The notes: a model not told the origin generated them from the letters alone. DNA of 64,000 nt from Bacteroidia bacterium (GCA_014378485.1 JACMNO010000092.1:62001-126000); one strand, 5' to 3'. Positions 1 through 9,507 are shown, counted from the stretch's first letter. A program made the numbers and translations.

Positions 1-33
1 TTGCCACAGCTAATGGAAAGTAAAGAAGATTAA
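1..33 (+). CDS. possible 3' end of a gene entering from the left edge
   Basis: Frame 1 of the plus strand is open from the window edge and stops at TAA 31-33, reading LPQLMESKED. If real, its stop overlaps the stop of the convergent minus-strand gene by 4 bases. Ten codons are too few to name a family; the sequence left of the window would decide. Confidence 0.25.
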   Translation: MPQLMESKED

Positions 34-656
34 ACAATTTTCTTCCACCACAAAAAGTAATTTAAGTGCCTGTTTTTATTTAAGCTGATTTCATGTAAGA
101 GTAATAATTCTATTTGTTTTTCCGAGAGTTTTACTGCTTTATCCATTGGAACAAGTGCTTTTTGAGCATACCAGGTTTGGCTCATCAGGTTATTTTTTCT
201 TTCGTCTTCAGTTAATTCCTGTTCTAAACGGTGAGCTGTTAAATTAACACTTTCATAACTTGCTTTAGCATGTGGATGGTCCCAGCCCAATAAATGACCA
301 ATTTCATGAGGAATAGTGCGGATGTTTTTGCCGGAAATAATATCGTTTACATAATATTTATTAAGTTTTATTCTTAGCCCTTTAAAATCTGCTTCTGCAG
401 GATTGTTACCGGGAATAGTATCGACTATTTGAAATAAAATTTTCTGCGGTGAGCACTGAGATATTTTTTTAAGAATGCTAACATGAATGGACAGTTGTAG
501 TTTGTATTTCCCTACCGGGCCATTATACACTCTGTTTAATTGAGAAATAATTGCATCCTTTAATAAAGAAAGATCAAATCGGGTAGCACTGGTATTTATA
601 ATATCTGTGTCGATATTAATCAAAACAAATAAATCTTTTTCTTTTACTGAAATCAT
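30..656 (-). CDS. small metzincin-like zinc metalloprotease, cytosolic by appearance
   Basis: A 208-residue protein with the extended zinc motif HEIGHLLGWDH at residues 117-127 (HExxHxxGxxH: His117, His121 and His127 as ligands, Glu118 as general base). A methionine follows at 158 (NNLMSQTW), positioned like a metzincin Met-turn. This combination is the family signature; the substrate is unknown. No signal peptide or membrane segment precedes the domain and there is no obvious prodomain, so a cytosolic location is inferred. It starts 2 bases after the serine hydrolase gene stops and looks like the last gene of a minus-strand operon. I cannot place it in a named metzincin family. Confidence 0.72.
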   Translation of the reverse strand: MISVKEKDLFVLINIDTDIINTSATRFDLSLLKDAIISQLNRVYNGPVGKYKLQLSIHVSILKKISQCSPQKILFQIVDTIPGNNPAEADFKGLRIKLNKYYVNDIISGKNIRTIPHEIGHLLGWDHPHAKASYESVNLTAHRLEQELTEDERKNNLMSQTWYAQKALVPMDKAVKLSEKQIELLLLHEISLNKNRHLNYFLWWKKIV

Positions 657-658
657 TA

Positions 659-1831
659 TTATTTATTGCCATACATTGATAGGGCTGCATCTATGCAATA
701 ACCAACATCCAAAGGACAGTGTGCAGTACCCGGAATTCTTCTTTTACGAGCCAAGCGGCTGATGACCAGTTTTTTTTCAGGAACACAGATCACGTATTGG
801 CCAAGCATGCCACGCATGTAAAAAACAGTCAGGCCTTTATAAGTTGTGAGCCACCAGGAATATCCATAAGTATGATTTGGAGTGCAATCTTCTTCATTAC
901 ATGTAAATGGTTTTATAGAAGCGTTTACAAAGTTACTGTCCAATAATTGTTTTCCTTCCCAGTTTCCCTGGTGCATGTAAAGCTTGCCCATGCGAGCAAA
1001 ATCTTTTGCGTTGCTGTTGATGCAACAAAATGCTTTTTCCAGACCATCCTTTTTATCTAGGCTCCAGTAAGCATTGTGTTCACAGTTTAAGGGAGTCCAC
1101 AGTTTTTCACTGAGGTATGTTGATAACGGTTTGCCGATTGCGTTTGCAATACAATATCCAAGTAGGGCAGTGTTACCGCTAAGGTATTTATAAATTGTTC
1201 CTGGTGTACTGGCAGAGTCTTCATAGCTGGCCGAAGCTTTCAACAAATCAGTTCCATAATAACCTTCAGCAGGGTATGAAAACGGGTTAGAATAATTCTC
1301 ATCAAAGGCAATCCCTGAAGTCATGGTTATTAAATGCTGCAGGGTAATTCCTGCACGCCAACCGGTTTTAAATTCAGGAATATAACTACTCACTGGTTCA
1401 TGAATACTTTTTATAAATCCATCCTGTATGGCAAATCCAAGTAATGCACCTGTATAGGATTTCGCCATACTGAAAGAATTGGTATGTGAAGTATCACTAA
1501 AGTTATCCCAGTATTGTTCATGAATTAAAGTATCATTTTTTATGATCACCAATGCGTGCGAAGCAACTTCTCGCATTAACTTTTCTAAATGTCCAGGTAA
1601 TTTTTTGGTGTTATACCATTTGGATAATGGCCATGGCTTTGGATCATTGGCTTCGACTTTCCTGTTCTCAAAGATATTGTATTCTGTGGCGCTCGGACCG
1701 CTTTTGCCTTTTAAATAGGTTGTTCCAATGGCTTTATATAAATACCATCGGCCCGATAATACAATGATACAATTGATCAGAATAAATATCAGTAACATAC
1801 TTCCTAGTAAATATTTAAGCAGTTTTTTCAT
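659..1831 (-). CDS. serine hydrolase of the beta-lactamase/esterase (class C) fold
   Basis: A 390-residue protein counted from the chosen start. A single hydrophobic N-terminal segment (about residues 7-26) suggests membrane anchoring with a periplasmic catalytic domain. The nucleophile motif S-M-A-K lies at residues 121-124 (SxxK). A later Y-L-S-G-N replaces the usual YxN, and a C-terminal R-G-M-L-G-Q stands where S12 enzymes carry HxG. The family includes penicillin-binding proteins, esterases and DD-peptidases; substrate cannot be assigned. The ATG at 1831 is preferred over an in-frame ATG at 1852 because it forms a 4-base ATGA overlap with the lipB stop, typical of translational coupling. 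Confidence 0.8.
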   Translation of the reverse strand: MKKLLKYLLGSMLLIFILINCIIVLSGRWYLYKAIGTTYLKGKSGPSATEYNIFENRKVEANDPKPWPLSKWYNTKKLPGHLEKLMREVASHALVIIKNDTLIHEQYWDNFSDTSHTNSFSMAKSYTGALLGFAIQDGFIKSIHEPVSSYIPEFKTGWRAGITLQHLITMTSGIAFDENYSNPFSYPAEGYYGTDLLKASASYEDSASTPGTIYKYLSGNTALLGYCIANAIGKPLSTYLSEKLWTPLNCEHNAYWSLDKKDGLEKAFCCINSNAKDFARMGKLYMHQGNWEGKQLLDSNFVNASIKPFTCNEEDCTPNHTYGYSWWLTTYKGLTVFYMRGMLGQYVICVPEKKLVISRLARKRRIPGTAHCPLDVGYCIDAALSMYGNK

Positions 1832-2541
1832 GTTAATAAAACAAGCTCGCATTCAAAAAGTTTACTGAAATTTTTTTGAAGTATTTTTTTTATCTCAGGA
1901 ATATTGACATCTTGCCCAATTTCTCTATTTAGACTAGTGACTGCCTTATCCTGTATGCCACATGGGATAATATGTGAAAAATAATCCAAATCAGAATTTA
2001 CATTGAAACCCCAGCCATGCATGGTAACCCAGCGACTGCATCTAACTCCAAAAGCACAGATCTTGCGGGCTTTAAAAAAATCATCAGGGTCCAGCCACAC
2101 ACCGGTTTCACCTTTACTTCTTCCTCCTTTGATTCCATATTCATCTAGTGTCAGTATAACGGTTTCTTCCAGTAGACGAAGGTATTTGTGTATGTCTGTA
2201 AAAAAATGATCAAGGTCAAGAATAGGATAACCAACTAACTGTCCGGGACCATGGTAAGTGATATCGCCGCCACGGTTTATTTTATAGTAGCTGGCGTTTT
2301 TTTGTTGTAATTCATCCTCATTAATTAAAAGATGGGACGTGTCCCCGCTTTTTCCTAAGGTGTAAACATGGGGATGTTCAACAAATAATAAATGATTTTT
2401 TGTAATAACTTGTTGATCCTGTTCGAGGCTTCTGTTAGCAATTTTTTGTGAAATAATCTCGTTAAATAAATTTTCCTGATAGTCCCAACAGGCTTTATAG
2501 TCCATAAGACCAAGGTCTTTAAAGAGTACTTGCTTATTCAA
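1828..2541 (-). CDS. lipB: octanoyltransferase LipB
   Basis: LipB moves octanoate from octanoyl-ACP onto the lipoyl domains of 2-oxoacid dehydrogenases and the glycine cleavage H protein, the first step of lipoate assembly in the cytoplasm. The 237-residue protein has the family block RGGDITYHGPGQLVGYPILD starting at residue 90, then ARKICAFGVR around 158-167 containing the catalytic Lys160, and the catalytic Cys194 in IIPCGI. Length is normal. It starts 18 bases after the SIS isomerase gene and overlaps the serine hydrolase by 4 bases. LipA is not in the window. Confidence 0.95.
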   Translation of the reverse strand: MNKQVLFKDLGLMDYKACWDYQENLFNEIISQKIANRSLEQDQQVITKNHLLFVEHPHVYTLGKSGDTSHLLINEDELQQKNASYYKINRGGDITYHGPGQLVGYPILDLDHFFTDIHKYLRLLEETVILTLDEYGIKGGRSKGETGVWLDPDDFFKARKICAFGVRCSRWVTMHGWGFNVNSDLDYFSHIIPCGIQDKAVTSLNREIGQDVNIPEIKKILQKNFSKLFECELVLLT

Positions 2542-2559
2542 TTAAACAGTTGTTAAGGA

Positions 2560-3543
2560 TCAGCTTAATTTAGCTAATTCGTTTTTCAGATTAGTGATCA
2601 CGTTCACTTCCACAGCGTCAATGTTTCTAAGATCCGCAATATAACAAGAGATCCAATCGCCAATATTTATCAGGTAAAAGAACTGCTCCACTTTAGTATT
2701 TCCTTCCGCGGTTATATCTGTTACTGAACTACAGTATTTCGCAAAGATAGATTTACAAAGGTCATAACGCTTGATGGTTCTTTCATAATCAAAAGACGTT
2801 CTGAAAGTGATAACTGCTAAAGTATCATTTTTTTCGGTCCAGCCTACTAATTCATTATGGTTCATTTCCGGGAAGGTATGGTGCCAGCATAACATTTTAC
2901 TATTTTCATTGATTTGTTGTCTGAACCTTATAGCCGCACCTTCACAGGATCCTAATGAATAAATTACCGGTATTTTGTGTAATAATTTTCTGGCAATAGT
3001 TGTAGCTTCCGCTTTGATATGTTCTTTTTCTAAATCTAATAATGTGATCGTGGATCTCACCTGCGCTAAAAGGTCAGTTTTTACGAATTCATTAAACTGG
3101 ATGATCTTCAATAATTGAACCAACGAGTAGCCAATGCATGAGCGTGGAGGATGTCCTCCGGGAATAATGATGGTATCAAAATTATGGCTTTTTGCGATTG
3201 ACTCTACTTCTCCTCCGCTTGTCACGCAAACGATCTGTGCCTGTTTGGCAATCGCGTGCTTCATGGCAGAAAGAGTTTCTTCTGTGTTACCACTATAAGA
3301 AGAAATGATTACCATCGAATTTGAGTTCACAAATTCAGGTAAAAAATAATCCTTATTAATTATGATTGGAATATGACATTCTGTTTGAACTAATTCGGAT
3401 AGAATAGAACCACCTATTCCAGAACCTCCGAGCCCTGTTACAACGATGTTTTGAATGTTATGTTTCTTTGTAAGGACTGCCTTATTGGCAATGTCTAAAG
3501 CTTCCTGTAATTGTTTGGTAAATCCCTCTACTAGTGTTTTCAT
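2560..3543 (-). CDS. bifunctional phosphoglucose/phosphomannose isomerase (SIS domain)
   Basis: Two SIS sugar-phosphate domains: GGSGIGG at residues 39-45 and the phosphate-binding loop SSYSGNTEET at 81-90. The C-terminal half carries EMNHNE at 226-231, the region holding catalytic residues in the dual-function PGI/PMI family first described in archaea. Expected activity is interconversion of fructose-6-phosphate with glucose-6-phosphate or mannose-6-phosphate in the cytosol. Length (327 aa) fits this family and not the 550-aa classical Pgi. It sits in the minus-strand run between the thioesterase and lipB. Dual specificity is inferred from the family. Confidence 0.85.
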   Translation of the reverse strand: MKTLVEGFTKQLQEALDIANKAVLTKKHNIQNIVVTGLGGSGIGGSILSELVQTECHIPIIINKDYFLPEFVNSNSMVIISSYSGNTEETLSAMKHAIAKQAQIVCVTSGGEVESIAKSHNFDTIIIPGGHPPRSCIGYSLVQLLKIIQFNEFVKTDLLAQVRSTITLLDLEKEHIKAEATTIARKLLHKIPVIYSLGSCEGAAIRFRQQINENSKMLCWHHTFPEMNHNELVGWTEKNDTLAVITFRTSFDYERTIKRYDLCKSIFAKYCSSVTDITAEGNTKVEQFFYLINIGDWISCYIADLRNIDAVEVNVITNLKNELAKLS

Positions 3544-3608
3544 ATGAAAATTTCGAGTAGTAAAGTTAGCAAAAATATGGGAAATGTAAAAGCTAAAATG
3601 TTATATAT

Positions 3609-4049
3609 TTATAATGCTTTTTCGAATGATAGCACTGATTCTTTCCATTCTGAGGGTACATTAATCGTTTCTTTGGTGTCATAATTAATGCAAACCATAG
3701 TGCTTTTACCAAAGGCGCAAAGATATTTATTATGAATGTCTTCTACAGTTAATACATTTTCAATTTCGAAACTTTTTGTACCAAAGCGCGATATTTTAGT
3801 GTAGCAATACACGTTGTCCTCTAAGATTATAGGGCGTTTATAAGTAATTTCCGTGTTAGCCAGGATCATCCCTGTTTTGATCCAGTCAATGCTATTTCTG
3901 AATACATCTTTAAAATATTCAACGCGTGCAGTTTCAAAATAGGTAATGTGATTGGCATTATTTGCATGGCCTTGCTTATCAATGTCCTTAAACCGGACCT
4001 GGATTTTTAGTTTATGAGTATAGGAGGATAATAGCTCGTGTAATTCCAT
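3609..4049 (-). CDS. acyl-CoA thioesterase, hotdog fold (4HBT/YbgC type)
   Basis: A 146-residue single hotdog domain. The segment RFKDIDKQGHANNANHITYF (residues 19-38) matches the 4-hydroxybenzoyl-CoA thioesterase signature, with the catalytic-type aspartate (Asp24) before GHANN, followed by a helix containing FETARVEYF. Such enzymes hydrolyse acyl-CoA or acyl-ACP thioesters; the native substrate is not predictable. It begins 16 bases after the polyprenyl synthase gene ends, so co-transcription is likely. Confidence 0.85.
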   Translation of the reverse strand: MELHELLSSYTHKLKIQVRFKDIDKQGHANNANHITYFETARVEYFKDVFRNSIDWIKTGMILANTEITYKRPIILEDNVYCYTKISRFGTKSFEIENVLTVEDIHNKYLCAFGKSTMVCINYDTKETINVPSEWKESVLSFEKAL

Positions 4050-4065
4050 GGTTAATATTTTTAAA

Positions 4066-5049
4066 CTATGCTTCCCGCTTTAATAAGTCCAGTGCAAAGG
4101 TTTTTAAATTATTTTTTTTAGAGATATCTGCTTCAAGTTCACCCAAATGTTTTAAAGCAATATCCGTATGTTTATTGGCTTCATTAATTGCCAGCTCTTT
4201 TACATGTGTTTGATTGTAAATAGCTGTTACCTGTTTTATTTTTTCAGAATGTAAAATCTCTTGTGAATAAAATAAATGATCTAACTCTTTTGTTTCTGAT
4301 TCGTTGGCTAATTCGTAAGCGCCTAATAGCAAAAATGTTTTTTTGTTTGCGATTATATCTCCACCAACCTGTTTACCAAATTTCTGATCATCGGCATAAA
4401 CATCTAACACATCATCCAAAATCTGAAATGCTATACCTACATGTTTGCCAAATTCATAAACATGTTCCTGTTGCATAGCGGAAGCATTGGCACAAATAGC
4501 TCCCATTCCTAAACTACAACCTAGTAATACGGCTGTTTTATTGGTGATCATTTCAATGTAATTTTCAATACTGACCTTGTCCCATGTTTCAAAATTCATA
4601 TCCATTTGTTGGCCTTCACAAACTTCAACGGCGGTTTTAGAAAACAACTTAAGCAACTCCGGAACCTTTACCGGGTTTGATTTGTTCAATGCCTGGTAAC
4701 TTTTAACAAGTAAGCCATCGCCACTTAATAAGGCGATGTTTTCACTCCATTTTTCATGTACAGTAGTACTTCCCCTTCGCAACGGTGCTTTGTCTAATAC
4801 ATCGTCATGCATGAGTGAAAAATTATGAAACAATTCAACCGCTAAAGCAGAGAAAATGGCTTCCTGTGGGTCCGCTCCAAAAAGGTCACAACCAATAAGT
4901 GTTAACAGTGGCCTTACCCGTTTTCCGCCTAAACCAATGATATAACTCATTGGCTCATACATTTCTTTTGGTAAAGAACTGTTTAAGGCGTGCTGTTGTT
5001 CTTCAACGGCTTTTTTTAAAAGTTTGATTAAGGGAGCATATGCCTGCAC
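4066..5049 (-). CDS. polyprenyl diphosphate synthase (trans-type)
   Basis: Trans-isoprenyl diphosphate synthase that condenses isopentenyl diphosphate onto an allylic primer. Both Asp-rich motifs are present: DDVLD at residues 82-86, followed by RRG, and DDVLD at 212-216. The fifth residue before the first motif is Phe77; an aromatic residue there usually limits products to C15/C20, so a farnesyl or geranylgeranyl synthase is a reasonable inference over a long-chain quinone synthase. Length (327 aa) is normal. It appears to be the first gene of the minus-strand operon running down to position 30. Confidence 0.88.
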   Translation of the reverse strand: MQAYAPLIKLLKKAVEEQQHALNSSLPKEMYEPMSYIIGLGGKRVRPLLTLIGCDLFGADPQEAIFSALAVELFHNFSLMHDDVLDKAPLRRGSTTVHEKWSENIALLSGDGLLVKSYQALNKSNPVKVPELLKLFSKTAVEVCEGQQMDMNFETWDKVSIENYIEMITNKTAVLLGCSLGMGAICANASAMQQEHVYEFGKHVGIAFQILDDVLDVYADDQKFGKQVGGDIIANKKTFLLLGAYELANESETKELDHLFYSQEILHSEKIKQVTAIYNQTHVKELAINEANKHTDIALKHLGELEADISKKNNLKTFALDLLKREA

Positions 5050-5196
5050 GTTTTTTTTGTTTTTTTTCTCGAAGAGTTCCCTGATTAAGTTACAAGGAGC
5101 TTTGCAGAGTTTTGTTTTTTTATTTGTTATTTCTGTGTAACTAAATTTTTATCTGTGTAAATCGACAAAAAATATTCCTGCATTGATGCAAATAAA

Positions 5197-6063
5197 TTAT
5201 TTAGCTTCCGCCATTTTTAATAAGTACGTTCCATAACCGCTTTTGGTTAAGGGCGTTGCTATTTTAATCAGTTGTTCTTTGGTGATGAAGCCCATTTTAA
5301 AAGCTACTTCTTCAATACACCCGATTTTTAAACCCTGTCGTTCTTCAATGACCTGCACAAATTGACCGGCTTGCATTAGAGATGCGAAGGTTCCAGTGTC
5401 TAGCCAGGCGGTTCCCCGGTCAAGAATGGAAACCTTTAGTTTTTTACGTTTTAAGTATTCTTTATTTACGTCCGTTATTTCGTATTCTCCGCGCGGTGAT
5501 GGTTTTAATGTTTTAGCTATTTCTACAACTGAGTTATCATAAAAATATAATCCCGGTACCGCGTAATTTGATTTAGGATTTTCTGGTTTTTCTTCAATGG
5601 ATAAAACATTATGATCCTTGTCAAAGTCAACTACACCATAACGTTCCGGATCACTCACATGATAAGCAAATACAACACCGCCATCCGGGTTATTTATATT
5701 CTGAAGCATACGGCCCAAACCTACACCATAAAAAATATTATCACCTAATACAAGTGCGACTTTATCATTTCCGATAAATTTTTCACCAATCACAAAAGCC
5801 TGTGCTAAACCATTTGGTATTTCCTGTACCGCATAAGTAAATTTACAGCCTAGTTCTTCGCCTGTTCCTAATAGTTTTTCAAAGTTGGGAAGATCGTGCG
5901 GGGTAGAAATAATTAATATTTCATTGATTCCTGCCATCATCAAAACAGATAAAGGATAATAAATCATGGGCTTATCATAGATCGGCATCATTTGTTTACT
6001 CATAGCCAGTGTTAATGGATGTAAACGTGTTCCTGAGCCTCCGGCTAATATTATTCCTTTCAT
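5197..6063 (-). CDS. rfbA: glucose-1-phosphate thymidylyltransferase
   Basis: RmlA/RfbA makes dTDP-glucose from dTTP and glucose-1-phosphate, the first step towards dTDP-rhamnose and related surface sugars. The N-terminus reads [18 protein letters not shown], the nucleotidyltransferase G-rich loop, followed by [17 protein letters not shown], which is diagnostic. Length (288 aa) is typical. The other rml genes are absent from the window. It is separated from its downstream neighbour by 147 bases with no gene. Confidence 0.95.
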   Translation of the reverse strand: MKGIILAGGSGTRLHPLTLAMSKQMMPIYDKPMIYYPLSVLMMAGINEILIISTPHDLPNFEKLLGTGEELGCKFTYAVQEIPNGLAQAFVIGEKFIGNDKVALVLGDNIFYGVGLGRMLQNINNPDGGVVFAYHVSDPERYGVVDFDKDHNVLSIEEKPENPKSNYAVPGLYFYDNSVVEIAKTLKPSPRGEYEITDVNKEYLKRKKLKVSILDRGTAWLDTGTFASLMQAGQFVQVIEERQGLKIGCIEEVAFKMGFITKEQLIKIATPLTKSGYGTYLLKMAEAK

Positions 6064-6098
6064 TTGATATAAGTTTAAAGAGGCTTAAAAATAAGGTT

Positions 6099-6842
6099 TT
6101 ATTTTAAATGCCGGACTTTTTTATAGCGTTTTTTGGCTCTTAGCCATCGTATGTCTTTTATGATTTCTTTCACATCTATCACTAAACCGTAGGAATAAAA
6201 GAACCCATCAAAATCAATGCGTGGTTCACTATGGATTAAAACTTTACGGTATCCGATGGAGGTAGTTAATCCAAATTCACGGAAAGGCTTTAATGTGATC
6301 TCACTACCAATACTGAAAGGAACAAAAGCGCCGACAGAGTGGTAAATGAGCGTATCTTTTTTATCATTATAGATATTTAGGTTCGAATAACCCAAACCAA
6401 GATTGATGGGAAATCCAAATTTTATGTAGCGCCTGTCAATCAGTAGGTATTCAAAATTAATTGTCCCATAATAGAGGTCAAGGTCTCTCATAGTTTGTAC
6501 CTGCCGCTCTTTTAATTTTAGATTAGCCCGACTTTGTGAATCTACTTGGTAGTAACCAATACCAAATTTGTAGCGACTTTTATATAGTATGCCGGTATAA
6601 ATACCCTGAATATCAACAGGTGATTTACGCATAAAAGATTTTCGGTTATCTAGTGCTATTTGAGGGTAGATTTTTTTTGGAGTAAAAATTCTTATAGAGT
6701 CCCTAATGTAGGCCTCTTTTGTTTTTTTTGACAATTTAGTTGTTTGAGAAAATAGTATTTGGAAAGGAGAAGTATACGCTATTGCATATAAAATAAATCG
6801 ATAAATATTTCGCTGTATCCAACTCACACTTCTATTGCACAT
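6099..6842 (-). CDS. uncharacterised secreted protein, probably outer-membrane associated
   Basis: I do not recognise a named family. From the ATG at 6842 the 247-residue protein opens with a basic stretch and a hydrophobic core (FILYAIAYTSPFQILFSQ) resembling a signal peptide cleaved after FSQ. The rest alternates hydrophobic and polar residues with many aromatic and glycine positions (for example YKFGIGYYQVD and GLTTSIGYRKVL), as in small beta-barrels. Longer frames start at 6893 or 6953; the last would overlap the divergent ctaA start and lacks a signal-like N-terminus, so I chose 6842. Confidence 0.6.
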   Translation of the reverse strand: MCNRSVSWIQRNIYRFILYAIAYTSPFQILFSQTTKLSKKTKEAYIRDSIRIFTPKKIYPQIALDNRKSFMRKSPVDIQGIYTGILYKSRYKFGIGYYQVDSQSRANLKLKERQVQTMRDLDLYYGTINFEYLLIDRRYIKFGFPINLGLGYSNLNIYNDKKDTLIYHSVGAFVPFSIGSEITLKPFREFGLTTSIGYRKVLIHSEPRIDFDGFFYSYGLVIDVKEIIKDIRWLRAKKRYKKVRHLK

Positions 6843-6951
6843 ATTGGTTTTGAAAATACATAATTTAGAACTAAAAAGGTTATTTAGTTTCATAAAAAAG
6901 ATGTAAATAATTGGCAAATGCTTAGTAAATTTACAGTCAAAATCTATTCCC

Positions 6952-8007
6952 ATGATCTCTCAAAATCCTAACAGGGCAGTTATTTACTGGTTATTTTCGG
7001 GCTGTACGCTGATTTATATTATGGTAATAGTTGGATGCATTACCCGTTTAACGCACTCCGGCTTATCCATTACCGACTGGAATTTTATGGGATCCATGCC
7101 TCCTTTCTCTGAGGAGGATTGGCTGGAACGCTTCATTAAATACCAGCAAAGTCCTGAATTTATAAAAGTGAATTATAGTATGCAGATGCCTGAATTTAAG
7201 CACATCTTTTTTTGGGAATACACGCACCGAATGATTGGAAGAGTAATGATGTACGTTTTTGCTATTGGATTAATAATTTTATTGATTAGAAAAAAAATCA
7301 GTAAACAAATGCTGTCATCACTCATTTTATTATTTTTCATGGGAGCCATGCAGGCTGTAATTGGCTGGTGGATGGTTTACAGTGGTTTACAGCAAAAACC
7401 GGCAGTAAGTCATTTTAGGTTGGCTATTCATTTAATGAGTGCCTTTACCTTATTTGCTTTTACCTTTTGGTTCGCACTTAAACTATTAAATCCTAAAGAA
7501 GATGTTCAGGAAAATAACGGACATAAATTAAAATGGTGGTCGCTTACTTTTTTTGTGGTGTTAATCATCCAGATTGTTTATGGCGCTTTTACGGCTGGTT
7601 ACGTAGAAGGTGATGCCGCAAAGATCCGTCCGGGAAAAATATTTAACACCTGGCCAAAAATGGGTGATGAATGGATGCCGGAACAGGTAACCATGAAAGA
7701 TAATTTTTATCTGAACTTTTTCGAGAATGCAAGTGGGATTCAATTCATGCACCGGATGCTGGCTATTGTAGTTTGTATAATATTATGTATTATCTGGTTC
7801 AAGTCTACCAAACTGAAATTAGGTCCATCTCAATATCGTGGAGTTACTTTTTTAATTTATGGGGTTACTATTCAGTTTATTTTGGGAGTCATTACTTTGG
7901 TATACCATGTGCCAGTTGTATTGGGAGTTTTGCACCAGACAGGTGCTTTCTTTTTATTTGCCACTACGGTGTATTTGTTGTTTCATACGTTTAAGAGAAA
8001 TAAATAA
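6952..8007 (+). CDS. ctaA: heme A synthase, COX15/CtaA type
   Basis: Membrane enzyme oxidising heme O to heme A for aa3-type cytochrome oxidases. The 351-residue protein has about eight hydrophobic segments and the paired heme-ligand histidines of the family: His92 in EYTHRMIGR, His160 in HFRLAIHLM, His267 in FMHRMLAI and His328 in LGVLHQTGA. The N-terminal stretch GCITRLTHSGLSITDWN is typical. It is alone on the plus strand and ends 3 bases from the convergent thioredoxin-fold gene, with no obvious terminator between them. Confidence 0.93.
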   Translation: MISQNPNRAVIYWLFSGCTLIYIMVIVGCITRLTHSGLSITDWNFMGSMPPFSEEDWLERFIKYQQSPEFIKVNYSMQMPEFKHIFFWEYTHRMIGRVMMYVFAIGLIILLIRKKISKQMLSSLILLFFMGAMQAVIGWWMVYSGLQQKPAVSHFRLAIHLMSAFTLFAFTFWFALKLLNPKEDVQENNGHKLKWWSLTFFVVLIIQIVYGAFTAGYVEGDAAKIRPGKIFNTWPKMGDEWMPEQVTMKDNFYLNFFENASGIQFMHRMLAIVVCIILCIIWFKSTKLKLGPSQYRGVTFLIYGVTIQFILGVITLVYHVPVVLGVLHQTGAFFLFATTVYLLFHTFKRNK

Positions 8008-8010
8008 AAA

Positions 8011-9423
8011 CTATCTCACGCCGGGAATCGTATTCTTTTTTCTCGGCCTGAACAAGGCGTTGAACTTATATTCGATGCCCTCACTTGGCATCAATGCAGG
8101 TGATTGAGCTAACTGCATTTGTGGATTGATGAAGTAAAACCCGGATAATGTTTTAATATTGTAAGCCTTTTTTGCTGAACTGTTTGGTGCCTGGTGCAAA
8201 ATGATCCAGTCCTGTTTAGGATTTGTCTTTAAATAGGTTCTGTATGTTGTCACACTATCATCTAAACAAACACTGATAAAAGTAATTTTATCTTTAAACT
8301 TTTTTTTTAGGTCGATGATCTTTTGCATCTCTTTCTGGCTCGTTTCACTTTCGCTGGAAAAGAAATTAAGGTAAATGTATTTCCCTTTATAATTAGAAAG
8401 GTTAACTTTCATGCCGTCTTTATCATTTACCACAAAATCAGGAGCAGGTGCTCCCGGCTGTAATTGATTGATGGTTTGGAGCATATTAAAGGCAATGCTT
8501 TTGTGTTCTCTTATATTGGTTTCACGATAGATTTGTTCAATCACACTTTGCACCTGCTTTTTATCAAATTCAGGGCTATAGTAAAAATCGATCAGACCCT
8601 TTAAAATTAAAAGTTCACGCAAGGTGTCATTGCTAATAGATTTATCTTCTTTCAATTGGTTTTTAAGGTCTCTGTAATCCGCAAAGGCATTAATGCTATT
8701 GTAGATATTGCCGCCATTTTTAGTAGAAGAAAATGCTTTTAAATAACCTTTAAAGTGAATATTAAAAAACTGCATGTATTCATAATTTGAATATTGTAAA
8801 GGTCTTCTATCAATAAATTTTTTGTATAAAATAGTTTTATTTCGGGAGGTGCTTGAAAAAAAATCCGCAAATGAATAATCGACATAATTTTTGAAGTAAG
8901 GGTTTTTAATGTGTGAATACCTTTTTTTTGTCGAAACTAAAAACGTATCAAGCATAATATTTAATTTGGCCGGCGATAAATAGCCGACTTTGATATTTAA
9001 AAATAAATTATTGTATTGTGTATTAAAATCTACAATTAAAGCATTTAACTCCGTGCTGTCTTTTCCATAAACACTAATATCAACAGTAGTTTGCGTTCCT
9101 TCCTGATTATTAGTTAACGAATCTTTTGGAGGAAAATAAATGCCATATACAAAATTGGGTTGTACATAAATTTTGCCCACTAAATTATTAATATTGATAA
9201 GGACAGGCCTTGTAATGTTTGATTGTAGTTTTAATTCAAAATAACCATCTTTATCAATGGTATCGGCACTTTCTTTAATAAGGTTGTACGTGATATAATC
9301 GGTGAAATCATTTAAAACAATTTCCTTACCAATATGTGAAGCATGCGCTTTTCCCTTGATGGTAATATTTTGTGCGTTGCAGGTAATGAAAGCACTGGTT
9401 ATAAAAAGGAGGATAAGGCGCAT
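8011..9423 (-). CDS. TlpA-like thioredoxin-fold protein lacking the CxxC active site
   Basis: A secreted or envelope protein (signal peptide about residues 1-17, MRLILLFITSAFITCNA) with a long N-terminal region resembling the DUF4369-type domains of Bacteroidota, and a C-terminal TlpA/thioredoxin domain from about residue 325 (GAPAPDFVVNDKDG, then YKGKYIYLNFF). Where TlpA proteins carry W-C-x-x-C, this one reads SSESETS at 356-362, so both cysteines are replaced by serine (359 and 362). It therefore cannot do dithiol exchange; a binding or structural role is inferred. A Bacteroidota-type -7 box lies just upstream. Confidence 0.75.
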   Translation of the reverse strand: MRLILLFITSAFITCNAQNITIKGKAHASHIGKEIVLNDFTDYITYNLIKESADTIDKDGYFELKLQSNITRPVLININNLVGKIYVQPNFVYGIYFPPKDSLTNNQEGTQTTVDISVYGKDSTELNALIVDFNTQYNNLFLNIKVGYLSPAKLNIMLDTFLVSTKKRYSHIKNPYFKNYVDYSFADFFSSTSRNKTILYKKFIDRRPLQYSNYEYMQFFNIHFKGYLKAFSSTKNGGNIYNSINAFADYRDLKNQLKEDKSISNDTLRELLILKGLIDFYYSPEFDKKQVQSVIEQIYRETNIREHKSIAFNMLQTINQLQPGAPAPDFVVNDKDGMKVNLSNYKGKYIYLNFFSSESETSQKEMQKIIDLKKKFKDKITFISVCLDDSVTTYRTYLKTNPKQDWIILHQAPNSSAKKAYNIKTLSGFYFINPQMQLAQSPALMPSEGIEYKFNALFRPRKKNTIPGVR

Positions 9424-9438
9424 ACGTTTCTATAATAC

Positions 9439-9446
9439 CAAATATA
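9439..9446 (-). promoter_or_regulatory. possible -7 promoter box for the thioredoxin-fold gene
   Basis: On the minus strand this reads TATATTTG, matching the Bacteroidota -7 consensus TAnnTTTG, 15 bases before the ATG at 9423. I find no clear -33 TTTG at the right spacing. Confidence 0.35.
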
Positions 9447-9507
9447 CTATTAGTTACATGATTTATTTGTGCGTAGCTTATTAAAATATGTTATTGTTTT
9501 TTTTGAA

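Noticed and set aside
4066-5049. Long-chain quinone (IspB-type) synthase
   Set aside because: Phe at the fifth position before the first DDxxD argues for a C15/C20 product; long-chain enzymes usually have a small residue there. Kept as a generic polyprenyl synthase.
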